Counted from the first letter of the stretch, positions 1 to 9,318 are shown. The stretch is DNA of 35,606 nt from an uncultured Clostridia bacterium (GCA_947426305.1 CANEDP010000016.1:1-35606), one strand, 5' to 3'. Notes: generated by a model from the letters alone, not told the origin. Made by a program: numbers and translations.

Positions 1-218
1 TACTATATTTTTATTACAACGGTTCTAAAATTTTAGGATTTATGGGTGACAAGTCAATTTACATTCTACTATATTTTTATTACAACTAGTTTCAATAAAA
101 AAATAAATGAACTAGAAGAAGAATTTACATTCTACTATATTTTTATTACAACACCATGATAGGTTGAGTTATTATGTTAACCTAGACAATTTACATTCTA
201 CTATATTTTTATTACAAC
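1..218 (-). CRISPR. Type I-B CRISPR array, leader-proximal end (continues beyond the left edge)
   Basis: Three complete 30-bp repeats (57-86, 123-152, 189-218) and a partial one (1-20, its last 20 bases) are identical. They are separated by three different 36-bp spacers (21-56, 87-122, 153-188). Read on the minus strand the repeat begins GTTGTAATAAAA and ends GAATGTAAAT, so the crRNA 5' handle would be ATGTAAAT. The cas genes run on the same strand and end next to the array, which makes 189-218 the leader-proximal repeat and the spacer at 153-188 the newest. No spacer matches another part of this window by eye. The identical repeats suggest an intact array. Confidence 0.97.
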
Positions 219-402
219 AGGCTTTCCCAAATCCTATATTTTCCTCTGTTTTTATACCCAATTTCTGTCGATCATATGATTTTCAAAAAAAATAAAACTA
301 TCATTTTCAACCTTAAAATCAAAAAGCAAGTGATACAAGCCTTTTTACCATCTGTCGTCCTCTCTGCATTTTTACACGATTAGTCATCGACAGATTACTT
401 TA
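219..402 (-). promoter_or_regulatory. CRISPR leader between cas2 and the array
   Basis: These 184 bp hold no gene. They lie between the cas2 stop and the first repeat, where the leader that promotes array transcription and spacer integration is expected. Two inverted copies of CTGTCGAT sit at 265-272 and 386-393, with a related CTGTCGTC near 355. I see no convincing -35/-10 pair. The role is inferred from position. Confidence 0.7.
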
Positions 403-687
403 CTATAAAAAATTAGAAGTTTTATCTTCCTCAACTTTTCCTATAAATTCTTTATCTAGCCATTTCTGACTTCTACTTTTAAAAAGAATCACAGAATCTA
501 AATTATGTCGCACATATTTATCTAATTCTTTGTTTAATGCCAAAACTTGCGAATCTAACAATTCTCCTTCAAAAACTGAATTTTGTATATGTGTTAAATA
601 TTTCTTACAAGTTTTGAAAACTTTTCTTAACACTTTCTGCCCTTCTTTTTCCTCCAAATTAATATCATACACCAAAATCACATACAT
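403..687 (-). CDS. cas2: CRISPR-associated protein Cas2
   Basis: Ninety-four residues, the usual Cas2 size. It opens MYVILVYDIN, the first strand of the ferredoxin-like fold carrying the conserved Asp, and continues with the FKTCKKYLTHIQNSVFEGEL segment typical of type I Cas2. Cas2 forms the dimeric core of the Cas1-Cas2 integrase that inserts new spacers. It follows cas1 by 3 bp and is the last gene of the cas operon, immediately before the leader. It contains no CGG codon. Confidence 0.96.
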   Translation of the reverse strand: MYVILVYDINLEEKEGQKVLRKVFKTCKKYLTHIQNSVFEGELLDSQVLALNKELDKYVRHNLDSVILFKSRSQKWLDKEFIGKVEEDKTSNFL

Positions 688-690
688 TTC

Positions 691-1683
691 CTACCACCAC
701 ATTTTAAACCCTTCATATTGATTTTCACCTAACAAATGTTTTATTAATTTATAAATTTCCAAACGAATTAAATATTCATAACTTACTTCTCTTTCAAGGG
801 TTCTATGCTTAATCGTAGTTTGCAATTTGCTATCAAATTGCTTGGTAATTTCTTTTCTGGCATTATCTTTTATATACAAAAAATTTAAATCTTTTTCAAA
901 ATCCTTTTCTGTTATTTGTTTTTTATTAAGCATTGAAAAAATCAATCTGTCTGCAATAATTGGTTTGAATATTTCGGCAATATCTAAGCATAGCGAAAAT
1001 CTTCTTTCGGATGGTTCATGCAAATAACTTATGGTAGGATTTAATTGGGTTTTATATATTTCACTCAATACTCGTGTATAAACAAGCGTATTTACATAAG
1101 AGATTAGAGAATTAATGGCGTTGTCTGGTGGATTTTTTACTCTTTTTTCAAATTGAATATCTTGATTAATAATCTCATTCCATGAATCATAATACACTTT
1201 TCGAATATTTCCCTCAATTCCCATTAACTCGGCTACCCCTTTGCATTTAGGAATTTCCTTTCTTAATGCTTCAATTTGTAACATAGAATCATTTACATTT
1301 TTTCCTCTGGAATGATAATAATTTAAATTTCTATGAATATTGTATGAAGCAGTATCAATAAACGCCTTGGCAATTTCAGCTCTTTTGTTTCCATCTGTAT
1401 AATGCTCGACTTGCTTTACAAGCAATTTGCCAGAAACCAACTGTTCTTTGGGATAATATGTTCCTGTATAAAATCCATAATAATTGAAAAAATGCACACG
1501 GATTCCATATTGCGATAGAAATCCCAGCAAAGTCGTGTTAAAATCAAATTCTGTCATTACATAAATGTCGTCAACTCTTTCAACTGGAATGACTTTTTTG
1601 GAATTGTCTTTGTATACAATCTCTAAGGTATTATCTTTTCTTTGCAAGCGTCCACTTTTATATAAATAAAATGATTGTTTCAT
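691..1683 (-). CDS. cas1: CRISPR-associated endonuclease/integrase Cas1
   Basis: About 330 residues. The start at 1683 (MKQSFYLYKSG) is chosen because AAGGAGG lies just upstream; an in-frame codon at 1707 would overlap the end of cas4. Cas1 metal ligands are visible: the Glu of MGIEGN, the His of YLHEP, and the Asp/Glu of LDIAEIFKPIIADR. Cas1 is the catalytic subunit of the spacer integrase. The gene sits 11 bp after cas4 and 3 bp before cas2, so the adaptation genes form one translation block. Confidence 0.97.
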   Translation of the reverse strand: MKQSFYLYKSGRLQRKDNTLEIVYKDNSKKVIPVERVDDIYVMTEFDFNTTLLGFLSQYGIRVHFFNYYGFYTGTYYPKEQLVSGKLLVKQVEHYTDGNKRAEIAKAFIDTASYNIHRNLNYYHSRGKNVNDSMLQIEALRKEIPKCKGVAELMGIEGNIRKVYYDSWNEIINQDIQFEKRVKNPPDNAINSLISYVNTLVYTRVLSEIYKTQLNPTISYLHEPSERRFSLCLDIAEIFKPIIADRLIFSMLNKKQITEKDFEKDLNFLYIKDNARKEITKQFDSKLQTTIKHRTLEREVSYEYLIRLEIYKLIKHLLGENQYEGFKMWW

Positions 1684-1694
1684 GGTGAGCCTCC

Positions 1695-2183
1695 TTATAC
1701 ATAACACAAATCAAAATAAGCGCATTTCTTGCAAAATTTTGCATTTAAAACCTCTGGCGGTTTGTCCAAATTACTTATTTCAATAATATTTTCTTCTATT
1801 CTTTTTAACACCTCTTTATCTTCCTCTTCAAGAAATATTTGCTTTGTTTGTCGAAGAAGTGGATAGTTAATTTCTGCCATAATATTTTTCACACCATGCT
1901 CTTCTAAATAGTACATATAATATTTTACCTGCCAAATTCCTGCTTCTTCAATTGATTTAGTTTTCTTTACTTCGTGCAAAACAGCGCCATTTTCAATGAA
2001 ATCAATGTTTACTGTGTTGTCAATTAAAATTCTCTTTTTTTCGCGTGAATAAGTGGTTTCATCAATAATTTTTCCAATGGAAACTAATTCACTATTTTGT
2101 TCCATATTAATCTGAGTCAAGAAATACCATAGTTTTCTTTGGCAAATGAAGTAGTAGTAGACCATCAGACCAGTTATATTCAT
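1695..2183 (-). CDS. cas4: CRISPR-associated exonuclease Cas4
   Basis: 162 residues. Four cysteines fit the Cas4 iron-sulfur cluster: one near residue 14 (CQRKLWYF) and three at the C-terminus (CKKCAYFDLC). The EVKKTKS stretch after ENGAVLHE matches the RecB-type nuclease core (E-x-K). Cas4 trims prespacers and selects PAM-proximal ends for Cas1-Cas2. Its ATG overlaps the cas3 stop codon (TAATG), indicating coupled translation. Confidence 0.95.
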   Translation of the reverse strand: MNITGLMVYYYFICQRKLWYFLTQINMEQNSELVSIGKIIDETTYSREKKRILIDNTVNIDFIENGAVLHEVKKTKSIEEAGIWQVKYYMYYLEEHGVKNIMAEINYPLLRQTKQIFLEEEDKEVLKRIEENIIEISNLDKPPEVLNAKFCKKCAYFDLCYV

Positions 2184-4381
2184 TAAAAACTCCTTTTATC
2201 CCAATTTTCATCTTCTGTTTCTTGCAATATCAGACCTTTTTGTTGATTGTATTTCATATCAATCAATGCTATTTCTTTTGTTTCTACTCCTGGAATGTCT
2301 GTAATGTAATCTGCCAATTTTCTGCTTTGAAACATACTTATATTGGTTGTTAATTTCATTATTTCTCTTTTTATTTCGCCTTTTTCTTTAAAGTTTTTAC
2401 ACATTTTATATTTTTCAAATAATTCAATATTTTCCTCATAAACACTTTTGGGAACAACTGTAACATTTTCAATATTTCTCAATAACTTCTGTGCATCTGA
2501 TTTATTTACGTCATAATCAACTATGTTATTTAGCACATTCATTCCAGTTTCAAAATCTCTCAAAAATTCCGTTCCTTCTAGCATCTCTCTTGAATATAAT
2601 TGATCAACTAATTGAATTTTATCGTTTTCTTCTAAAATTTTGCCATCATATTTTTTTAATAAATCGATACTATTTTGATGAATCTGCTGATGATACACAG
2701 CATCTTTTCCAATCCCACTACTATTCTTTGTATAAATAAACACATTCGGATTTTGCTCTCTATATTCTCTATTTCTGTAACATCTTCCTAGTCTCTGAAA
2801 TAAACTGTCCAAGGTTGACATTTCTGTCAATAAATAATCAAAATCAATATCCAAAGATGCCTCTACAATCTGAGTTGTAATCCAAATTCCATTTGCATTT
2901 TCTGTTTTTGAAAAATCTCGAATTTTATTTTCTTTCTCATTCCTATCTTGCATAATAAATCTCGAATGCAATAAATGAACATTTTCACAACCGAATTCTT
3001 TCAATTTCTGATAAACTTCAATTGCTTTATTTACTGTATTTACAATGATTAAAGTTTTGGAATCTCTCGATTTTTCTGTAATGTTTTCCAAGTCATTCAT
3101 GATTTCCCTATCTTGCAACTGAATTTTATGTCTTTTTACTGGTTTGATAAATTGACCATATTCAAACTTAATACCCATTTTTTCTAATTCTTCTTTATAA
3201 ATTCTAGGAAGCGTGGCTGTCATAATCATGAATTTTCCACCTAGATTATGAATCATTTGAATTCCTTTTAAGATAACTGCTACAATTTCAGGAGAATACG
3301 CTTGGATTTCATCGATTATTATTTTCGAATAAGCAAGTGTTGCATATATTTTTTCATATCCTTTATACTTAAAAACAAATGGAAAAATTTGGTCAATTGT
3401 ACAAGCCGTTATTTTTTTGTATAAATTTTTCGTTTGATGATAAATATTTTCTTCATTTTCAAGTTCTTGTCTACTTTCTATATATTCCAAAGCAGTTGAA
3501 TGCAATAGTCCAATATGCTTATAATGAATATTTTCCGTTATTCGATCATATATGCTATTGATACTAATTCGTATTGGTAATGTAAAAAATGTCTTTTCCT
3601 TGTTGGACCAAATAAGCGCAGCTTCTGTTTTTCCCATTCCTGTTGAACCAATTACCAAAAGATTTTTCTCCTGATTTTTCTGGGTAAATTGTTGCAAATC
3701 ATTTAATTCATGTCCATTTTCGTACAAGGCACTTTGGGTAAAATCTGCTACCTTTTCGTCTGTTATTTCCTCAACATCCATTTGAGCAGAACTGCTGTGA
3801 TCCAATCTATGGAGCAATCCTTTTAAGAGACAATATTCATTATATTGTTCATCTGTTTGAACAATTCTTTTTCGAATATAGCGAATATAAATTGGTGAAA
3901 GATTCTCATTTATTTCGAACTTCATTTCTTCTTTAATTGACTCTAATTGTGGTTTGATATCCTTTTCGATAATTTCAGAAATTAATACATTATCCACTTC
4001 CTTATTTTCTCTTTCATGATGATAATAAATTACCTGATAAACCAATTTTCGTTCTTCTGCTGATAACCCTAAACTCTCTATTGGAACAAACATGGGTGAT
4101 AACTGCTCATGCTTAATATGATACTCAAACTTTGATTCAATTGTAGGTTCTCCTATCTTATTTCTGATTACATTTTGAAAGGCAGAAAACACCTTTCCAA
4201 CATCGTGATACTTACAAACAATTTCTAATAAATAAAAAAATCTTTCCTTATCAATCTTATTCGTCTCTAATATTTTATCTTGATAAGCACTTTTCAATTT
4301 TTCTAAATTGCTTAGTAATCTATCCGTATGTTCTTTTATTGTTTCTCTTGAATCTGATTTAGCATAATATATTTTTTCCAT
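2183..4381 (-). CDS. cas3: CRISPR-associated nuclease-helicase Cas3 (HD plus SF2 helicase)
   Basis: 732 residues with both activities on one chain. The HD nuclease domain has His18 in KEHTDR and His59-Asp60 in KYHDVGK. The helicase has Walker A GSTGMGKT near residue 245, DEIQ as motif II (IIIDEIQAYSP), MTATLPR as motif III, and FQRLGRCYRNR as motif VI. Cas3 is recruited to Cascade-bound DNA and degrades it 3' to 5'. AGAGGAG lies about 7 bp before the ATG, and the repaired end of cas5 is 12 bp upstream. It has no in-frame CGG; its penultimate-region AGG codon is read normally. Confidence 0.96.
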   Translation of the reverse strand: MEKIYYAKSDSRETIKEHTDRLLSNLEKLKSAYQDKILETNKIDKERFFYLLEIVCKYHDVGKVFSAFQNVIRNKIGEPTIESKFEYHIKHEQLSPMFVPIESLGLSAEERKLVYQVIYYHHERENKEVDNVLISEIIEKDIKPQLESIKEEMKFEINENLSPIYIRYIRKRIVQTDEQYNEYCLLKGLLHRLDHSSSAQMDVEEITDEKVADFTQSALYENGHELNDLQQFTQKNQEKNLLVIGSTGMGKTEAALIWSNKEKTFFTLPIRISINSIYDRITENIHYKHIGLLHSTALEYIESRQELENEENIYHQTKNLYKKITACTIDQIFPFVFKYKGYEKIYATLAYSKIIIDEIQAYSPEIVAVILKGIQMIHNLGGKFMIMTATLPRIYKEELEKMGIKFEYGQFIKPVKRHKIQLQDREIMNDLENITEKSRDSKTLIIVNTVNKAIEVYQKLKEFGCENVHLLHSRFIMQDRNEKENKIRDFSKTENANGIWITTQIVEASLDIDFDYLLTEMSTLDSLFQRLGRCYRNREYREQNPNVFIYTKNSSGIGKDAVYHQQIHQNSIDLLKKYDGKILEENDKIQLVDQLYSREMLEGTEFLRDFETGMNVLNNIVDYDVNKSDAQKLLRNIENVTVVPKSVYEENIELFEKYKMCKNFKEKGEIKREIMKLTTNISMFQSRKLADYITDIPGVETKEIALIDMKYNQQKGLILQETEDENWDKRSF

Positions 4382-4393
4382 AAATCTCCTCTT

Positions 4394-5051
4394 CTATCGG
4401 CATTCACACCAATATACAAAATCTCCATTGTCATCTTGAAAAACTTCTAATAAAGATTCATTTGTGTGTTTTTCAATGTATTTCACATCTGCTTTATGCC
4501 AATTTCTTAATTCATTTTTTATGGTATACACTGTATTTAACCTATAATTAATTCCGTCCAACTTCCTCATCAGTCAATTCTACTGGAACATAAGCATTAT
4601 AGGTATTGATAAATTGATTATATACTTTTTTGGGTTCTGTTATAATTTTTACTTCATCCACTCTTACCAAGTCTTCATTTCTTCCAAGTGTAAATGTTTC
4701 TTTTCCATTTATAATATTTTCATAAATCTTGTCTACCGTTTCATCATCAGACTTCATATGAATTACCAAATTCACATTTAATAATTGATGTACATTCCTT
4801 GGCATTGCTGTAACTTGGTCTTTTCCTTTAAACATCCTTAAATTTTGATAATTACTAAATATACTCTCATAATTACCCTGAATCGAAATATCCATCGGAT
4901 GATATTCATTTAATCCTGCACCAAGAATTTTATGAAACATTCCAATCATCGTAGAATATGGCGGAAGCGGATAACTTTCTGCAACTTTAAATGCAAATGG
5001 CTTTTTGTAACACGCTGTTTCTTGAAATAATTTCAATTTTAATATTTTCAA
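4394..5051 (-). CDS. cas5: Cascade subunit Cas5 (Cas5t/I-B type), needs +1 recoding at CGGA
   Basis: Cas5 caps the crRNA 5' handle in Cascade. The N-terminus (KILKLKLFQET...FKVAESYPLPPYSTMIGM) is diagnostic. The best start is TTG at 5051, behind GGAAGGGTGA and after the cas7 stop; the frame is also open from an ATG at 5093 inside cas7. In the zero frame the protein stops at 4548, one codon after an in-frame CGG at 4554-4556. Shifting +1 there continues with GINYRLNTVYTIKNELRNW and ends ...YWCECR at 4394, giving about 218 residues, the normal Cas5 length, and leaving 12 bp before cas3. Either recoding or a one-base error is needed; see the CGG finding. Confidence 0.9.
4553..4556 (-). other. 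CGGA +1 recoding site in cas5
   Basis: On the coding strand the context is GTT GGA CGGA ATT AAT. Zero-frame reading stops one codon later (AAT TAA). Taking CGGA as one codon, or skipping C and reading GGA as Gly, gives V-G-G-I-N-Y-R-L-N and the rest of Cas5. Confidence 0.8.
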
Positions 5052-5067
5052 GTTTATCACCCTTCCA

Positions 5068-5982
5068 CTATTTATAATATTCTTTGACATCATTTTCTAA
5101 ATTTTCAAAAAATTCTTGTACATTGCTAATTTTTCCTAGAAATACATCCTCGATTTCTTTTTCATTCTCAAAAATATTTTTTACAATTCCGACTTTAGTG
5201 TCTTGTTCTATACAGTTTTCTCCGATTTTCAAATTCATAGTATCTTCTAAAATGTTGGTATTAATAGCAAAACCATTCTCCATGTTTTCTAATTTAATTC
5301 TTCCCAGAAAATATGGTGTATTTAAATTATACAATCCACCAATCACAAATACTGGACTTAAGTTTTCTTCTCTTCCACGAATTTCTCGATTCAATACTTT
5401 CAAAATTTCCAATAATTGAGTTACTCTTTTTTCTTTTTCATTGTTACTTAATTCAATGTTTCCATCTACGCCAATTTTCTGCAAATCAATCGTTACGGTA
5501 TATGTATAATAACTCAAATGTTGTTCAACATTTGCTAAATTAGGAAATTCATTGATTCGGTCTGCCAACCCTTTATTGTTCAAGAAATCCATATCACTTT
5601 TATACTCTTCCAAAGAAATCGCATTACTCAATCGAACTGCTGCACTTCTTATGTCAGATCCTCCAACTTCTTCATCTGATTTTTTGGCAGTTTTCATATA
5701 ACCAAACAAATCCATTTCTTCCGAATCTTTAATTGACAATTTATCTTGAAATTGTACGGTTCCTTTTGATTTATCAACAACTTCCAGATTCCATCCAAAC
5801 ATTTTGTTTCCCAATCTTGCAATGTCGTATCTCAAGGCTTGTCTTGAAGCAAAAGTATAAATTTTTCCATCTCCTCTTGATAATTTTTTAAGTTCCGCTA
5901 TATTTCTAATTCCTTCTCCATAATTCAAACTTTGTGCTTTAAAAATCATGCTAATGGTTAAACCACTTTTTTTATTCTCCAT
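5068..5982 (-). CDS. cas7: Cascade backbone subunit Cas7 (Cst2/DevR family)
   Basis: 304 residues. The N-terminus (LTISMIFKAQSLNYGEG) followed by FASRQALRYDIARLG is characteristic of the Cst2/DevR family of Cas7 RNA-binding backbone proteins of the Tneap variant of type I-B. Several copies line the crRNA in Cascade. GGAGGAG lies before the ATG, and the gene overlaps the end of cas8b1 by 11 bp. The zero frame is intact through to the stop. Confidence 0.93.
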   Translation of the reverse strand: MENKKSGLTISMIFKAQSLNYGEGIRNIAELKKLSRGDGKIYTFASRQALRYDIARLGNKMFGWNLEVVDKSKGTVQFQDKLSIKDSEEMDLFGYMKTAKKSDEEVGGSDIRSAAVRLSNAISLEEYKSDMDFLNNKGLADRINEFPNLANVEQHLSYYTYTVTIDLQKIGVDGNIELSNNEKEKRVTQLLEILKVLNREIRGREENLSPVFVIGGLYNLNTPYFLGRIKLENMENGFAINTNILEDTMNLKIGENCIEQDTKVGIVKNIFENEKEIEDVFLGKISNVQEFFENLENDVKEYYK

Positions 5983-7810
5983 CTTTTTTCTCCTCCTTAT
6001 TATTTACAAATTTAGACGATGTTAAGCCTGCAATGAAACTATGTCCTAATTCTTGCCAATTCAAATTCTCATTATTTCTCACCAAATCATTTGGAATGCT
6101 TTTTCCAGATGACCACATAATTCGTATTGCTATATCGATAAACTCATTCTTGTCATTTGTTTTAATACAATTTAACATTCGATAAATATAGCCATCTAAC
6201 TTATTTTCATTTTTCTTATTTTCCAAGTCTGCACGAATCTCTTTTCCTAAATAAAACATACGATCCATTATTTTATTTGCCTCTTCTAATTCTTTCTTCA
6301 CTTCAATTCCCTCCTTTTTTAAAATTTCCAAGACATACTGGATTTTTGTCGCCAAATACGAATCATATCCATATGGATTTTCTTTCTCAATCTCTTCTCG
6401 CAATCTTCGATTAATGACTCTTGTAAAATCTCCATTTTTCAGAACATCATCTATAATTTGTAGTCTATATTTATAATCTCTTATTAATTTCAACAAGTAG
6501 CCATAATTCTTAAAAAATCTTGCAACATACCTTTTAATATGAAAATATTGAATTCTACTAAATGCCAAATATTCCGCCTCAAATTCCGCAACAAATATAT
6601 TTTGTAGTCCCCACTCACTCATTTTTCGTTCTTGCTCCACAATGCCTAAAATCAATTCTTCATATGGATTATATTGTGTTTTATCTTTTCTGGATTGACT
6701 CGCAAAATTATTATTAGTTTGTAATAAAGTTTCAACATCTGTATCATAATTGACAAAAGTTAGTATTTCTTTTTCTTTGTAGACATCATTTTCTTTAACT
6801 ATCTTAATTGCCTTTGTAACACCAGCAGGAATACAAAATAAAATTAATTTACATACATCGCAAATTGGAAATTTCGCATTTTGATTCCAAAAGAAATTCT
6901 TAGAATTATCAGAGCTCATTGCCAATGGAACAAAATTTCCTTCTGTATAATCACTTGTTATACAAGCAGAATTTCCACACATGGAACAACTTTCAAAAAC
7001 AGTATTTTGAATGTATTGCTTGATATCTTCTAATGCTTTGTTTTTTTGTATATATTTTTTATCAATATTTGAATAAATCTTTTGAAAATTATTGGATATT
7101 AATTTGTCTTCTTGTTTCTCCTCAATCAATTTTTGTAAAGCTTGTAAATCATACTTATCCTCCAGAATATCATGCAAAATTCCAGTTTCTACAATATTGC
7201 TCACATAATCTTTATACATCAACCCACATTGTTCTTCATAAGGTAAAGAATTTTTTATCACATTTAGAAAACTAATCTGCCCAAAATAGGTATTACTCAA
7301 AATACTTTTAAATAAATTTAACGTAATTTTTTGATTAATTTTTTCTTGATAAAAATTTTTTATCAAACAATCACACAACTCTTGTAGTTTCTCTAAGTCT
7401 CCCTTTTCCTTAATTTTTTCAATATTATTATAGGCATTTAATACTTCATCGTAAACAATCTCATCAATCTTTTTGATTTTATCAATCTGTGGCTTCAAAA
7501 ATGTTTTGATATATTTTGCATCGTTTTTTATCTTCTCTTTTATTTCTTTTTTCCCAGTTTCATTTTCCAAATATGTTTTCATTTTTCCATGAAAATCATT
7601 TACCCTTTTTTCCACTTTTTGTGCCATATTATATTGATCAAAAAAATATTGAAAATAATATTGATGAAAGTTCTTTAAATCATTTGTATCAAATTCAATA
7701 TAATTATCTTTTATCAACAAAAAATTATTTTTACTATGTTCCAAAATTCGAATAAAACCAATTATTCCGCTATTCACAAACCACTCATTAAGATATACTT
7801 TTGTTTTCAA
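5972..7810 (-). CDS. cas8b1: Cascade large subunit Cas8b1/Cst1 (CXXC-CXXC type)
   Basis: 612 residues. Two zinc-finger half-sites (SCSMCGNSAC near residue 275 and ICDVCKLI about 45 residues later) are the hallmark of the Cst1 'CXXC_CXXC' family. This is the large Cascade subunit that recognises the PAM and helps recruit Cas3. The start is a TTG at 7810 behind AAGGAGGTG. The C-terminal region is helical and charged, as expected of the small-subunit-like end. It follows the recoded end of cas6 by 14 bp. Confidence 0.88.
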   Translation of the reverse strand: MKTKVYLNEWFVNSGIIGFIRILEHSKNNFLLIKDNYIEFDTNDLKNFHQYYFQYFFDQYNMAQKVEKRVNDFHGKMKTYLENETGKKEIKEKIKNDAKYIKTFLKPQIDKIKKIDEIVYDEVLNAYNNIEKIKEKGDLEKLQELCDCLIKNFYQEKINQKITLNLFKSILSNTYFGQISFLNVIKNSLPYEEQCGLMYKDYVSNIVETGILHDILEDKYDLQALQKLIEEKQEDKLISNNFQKIYSNIDKKYIQKNKALEDIKQYIQNTVFESCSMCGNSACITSDYTEGNFVPLAMSSDNSKNFFWNQNAKFPICDVCKLILFCIPAGVTKAIKIVKENDVYKEKEILTFVNYDTDVETLLQTNNNFASQSRKDKTQYNPYEELILGIVEQERKMSEWGLQNIFVAEFEAEYLAFSRIQYFHIKRYVARFFKNYGYLLKLIRDYKYRLQIIDDVLKNGDFTRVINRRLREEIEKENPYGYDSYLATKIQYVLEILKKEGIEVKKELEEANKIMDRMFYLGKEIRADLENKKNENKLDGYIYRMLNCIKTNDKNEFIDIAIRIMWSSGKSIPNDLVRNNENLNWQELGHSFIAGLTSSKFVNNKEEKKDGE

Positions 7811-7824
7811 TTCTTCACCTCCTT

Positions 7825-8539
7825 TTACACAATCTCAAACATTCCAAACCCAGCACTATGACGACTTCCGTATTCCCGTCTTATACAAATATTCTAGCAA
7901 ATCTCGTTTTCCGCTTAAAGTAAAAGTCCCAACTGATGTCTCAATCTTTTGTTCATAAAATTTGACAATAACTTTTTTCGTATTTACTGGTTCTAATTTT
8001 AAATCCTGAACCATATCCTCTGACAAATGACTATTTTTCAACTGGATTTTCACATTTAATTTCAAAGTATCTAAAAATTCCTCATCCTCATACGAGTAAT
8101 AATAATCTTTCTGCTCTACTCGATTTCTAACACATAATGGTGATAGAAATTTTATAACAACTATTTCATCTTTTATCTCCTTTTCAGGCAATAAAATCAT
8201 TTTTTGTAAAGTCATAGAATTCTGGTATAAACTGAATTTCTCATTTTTCTTTTGAAGAAATGCATTGTACAGCACAATTCCTGCATTGTAATCACTCGTA
8301 GAAAAAGCCACTTCCATTTTTTTTGAATGAACCAAAATCGTGTCTTCCTTAAATTCGCTATCCTTTAAAAATACCGAAAAACAATATGGTTTCATAATTG
8401 GGTCTTGATTGTTGTAGAACTTTTTATATTCTTCTACATCATAATCTTCTAGAGACTTCTTTATATAACTTAATATTGTTTTTCGGTATTGGATTGGTAT
8501 TAATTCATTTTCTAAATCAAAAAATAGTTTGAATCTCAA
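7825..8539 (-). CDS. cas6: CRISPR RNA endoribonuclease Cas6, needs +1 recoding at CGGA
   Basis: Cas6 cleaves pre-crRNA within the repeats. The zero frame gives 227 residues ending KTGIRKSS, three codons after an in-frame CGG at 7868-7870, and lacks the Cas6 signature. Shifting +1 at CGGA gives TGI-G-SRHSAGFGMFEIV and a stop at 7825, about 237 residues. With Gly at the recoded position this is exactly the Cas6 glycine-rich loop GhGxxxxxGhG, so the shift is needed for a normal RNA-binding end. The start is TTG at 8539 behind AGGGGTGAT. It is the first gene of the cas operon. Confidence 0.9.
7867..7870 (-). other. CGGA +1 recoding site in cas6
   Basis: The coding-strand context is ACG GGA ATA CGGA AGT CGT CAT. 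Reading CGGA as Gly completes the family motif GhGxxxxxGhG (G-I-G-S-R-H-S-A-G-F-G). The zero frame reaches TAG after AAG TCG TCA. Confidence 0.85.
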
Positions 8540-8576
8540 AATATCACCCCTTTCGTTTAAAATTTAATTTGTGTTT

Positions 8577-8605
8577 ATTATATGTGATTAAATTTCATTT
8601 TTCAA
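8577..8605 (-). promoter_or_regulatory. Promoter of the cas operon
   Basis: The minus strand has TTGAAA (8600-8605), a 17-bp spacer and TATAAT (8577-8582), about 40 bp upstream of the cas6 start. Just upstream, at about 8609-8645, are repeated TGTCGAAAAA-like words that could bind a regulator; none is identified. Confidence 0.75.
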
Positions 8606-8668
8606 CAAAATTTGACATTTATTTTTCGACTTTTTTCGACATTTAATCTACTAAAAACATCTGCTAAT

Positions 8669-8697
8669 AAAAAAAAAGAGAAATATATTCTCTTTTA
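8669..8697 (-). terminator. Terminator after the 128-residue membrane protein
   Basis: On the minus strand AAAAGAGAA-TATA-TTTCTCTTTT is followed by a run of T, a standard intrinsic terminator 22 bp after the stop at 8719. It separates that gene from the cas operon. Confidence 0.8.
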
Positions 8698-8718
8698 ACC
8701 TATCTCAAAATTCTTCTT

Positions 8719-9105
8719 TTAAATTTCTTTTTCCTCAATCCAATGATTATCAGAATCCTTCCTTAAAACCAACTTATATTCTCCATTTTCGTGATAAAAG
8801 TAAATTTCTTCACACGTTGGATTCAGCTCAATCTCAAATTCATCTTTTGCACCAAACTTATTATTGAAACCAAATGTCGAATAAAATGTAATATATTGAT
8901 TATCTTCACCTTGTTTTACTTTCAAACCTCTAATATAACCCATACTGCTTGAAACCGATACCTTAATTTTCATACTTTTTCCATCTTCAGAAACCTGATA
9001 ATCTTGCAAAAATACGTCTTCTCTTTTTCCACCAGTTCCGAAAAAAAGTAGAATTATCAGTATGGCAACTATCATCATCAATAACATGAATCCTATTTTT
9101 TTCAT
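8719..9105 (-). CDS. Small membrane-anchored protein of unknown function (128 aa)
   Basis: The N-terminus MKKIGFMLLMMIVAILIILLFF is a single membrane helix or uncleaved signal, followed by an extracellular domain of about 100 residues rich in beta-prone sequence (SMGYIRGLKVKQGEDNQYITFYS). I recognise no enzyme motif. AGGAG precedes the ATG at 9105. It may be transcribed with the similarly built gene at 9363-9713, although an inverted-repeat element lies between them. Function unknown. Confidence 0.8.
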   Translation of the reverse strand: MKKIGFMLLMMIVAILIILLFFGTGGKREDVFLQDYQVSEDGKSMKIKVSVSSSMGYIRGLKVKQGEDNQYITFYSTFGFNNKFGAKDEFEIELNPTCEEIYFYHENGEYKLVLRKDSDNHWIEEKEI

Positions 9106-9165
9106 AATTTTCTCCTTTTTTTTTAATGGATTATATTAAAAAAAAATATTTTTAGCAACTTTTTT

Positions 9166-9318
9166 GGGGATGGGGACACTCTTACTGGCTTTAAACAAAA
9201 AAAATTAAAGAGAAAATAATTTCGGGACGGGGACACTCTTAAAAATTAAGAAAAAAAACCACTAATAGCAAACCGTATAAATTTTCTCTAATTTTTCCCA
9301 AAGAGTGTCCCCGTCCCC
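9166..9318. repeat. GGGGACGGGGACACTCTT inverted-repeat element, copy 1
   Basis: Left ends are at 9166-9183 (GGGGATGGGGACACTCTT) and 9223-9240 (CGGGACGGGGACACTCTT); an inverted right end is at 9301-9318. The interior is AT-rich with no gene. Two left ends and one right end suggest a nested or partly deleted pair. It belongs to a family with four other copies in this window and is far more GC-rich at its ends than the surroundings. Confidence 0.85.

Noticed and set aside
530..721. Plus-strand frames opposite cas genes and other minus-strand genes
   Set aside because: They lack ribosome-binding sites and recognisable motifs and lie opposite well-supported genes; they arise from low stop density in AT-rich antisense frames.
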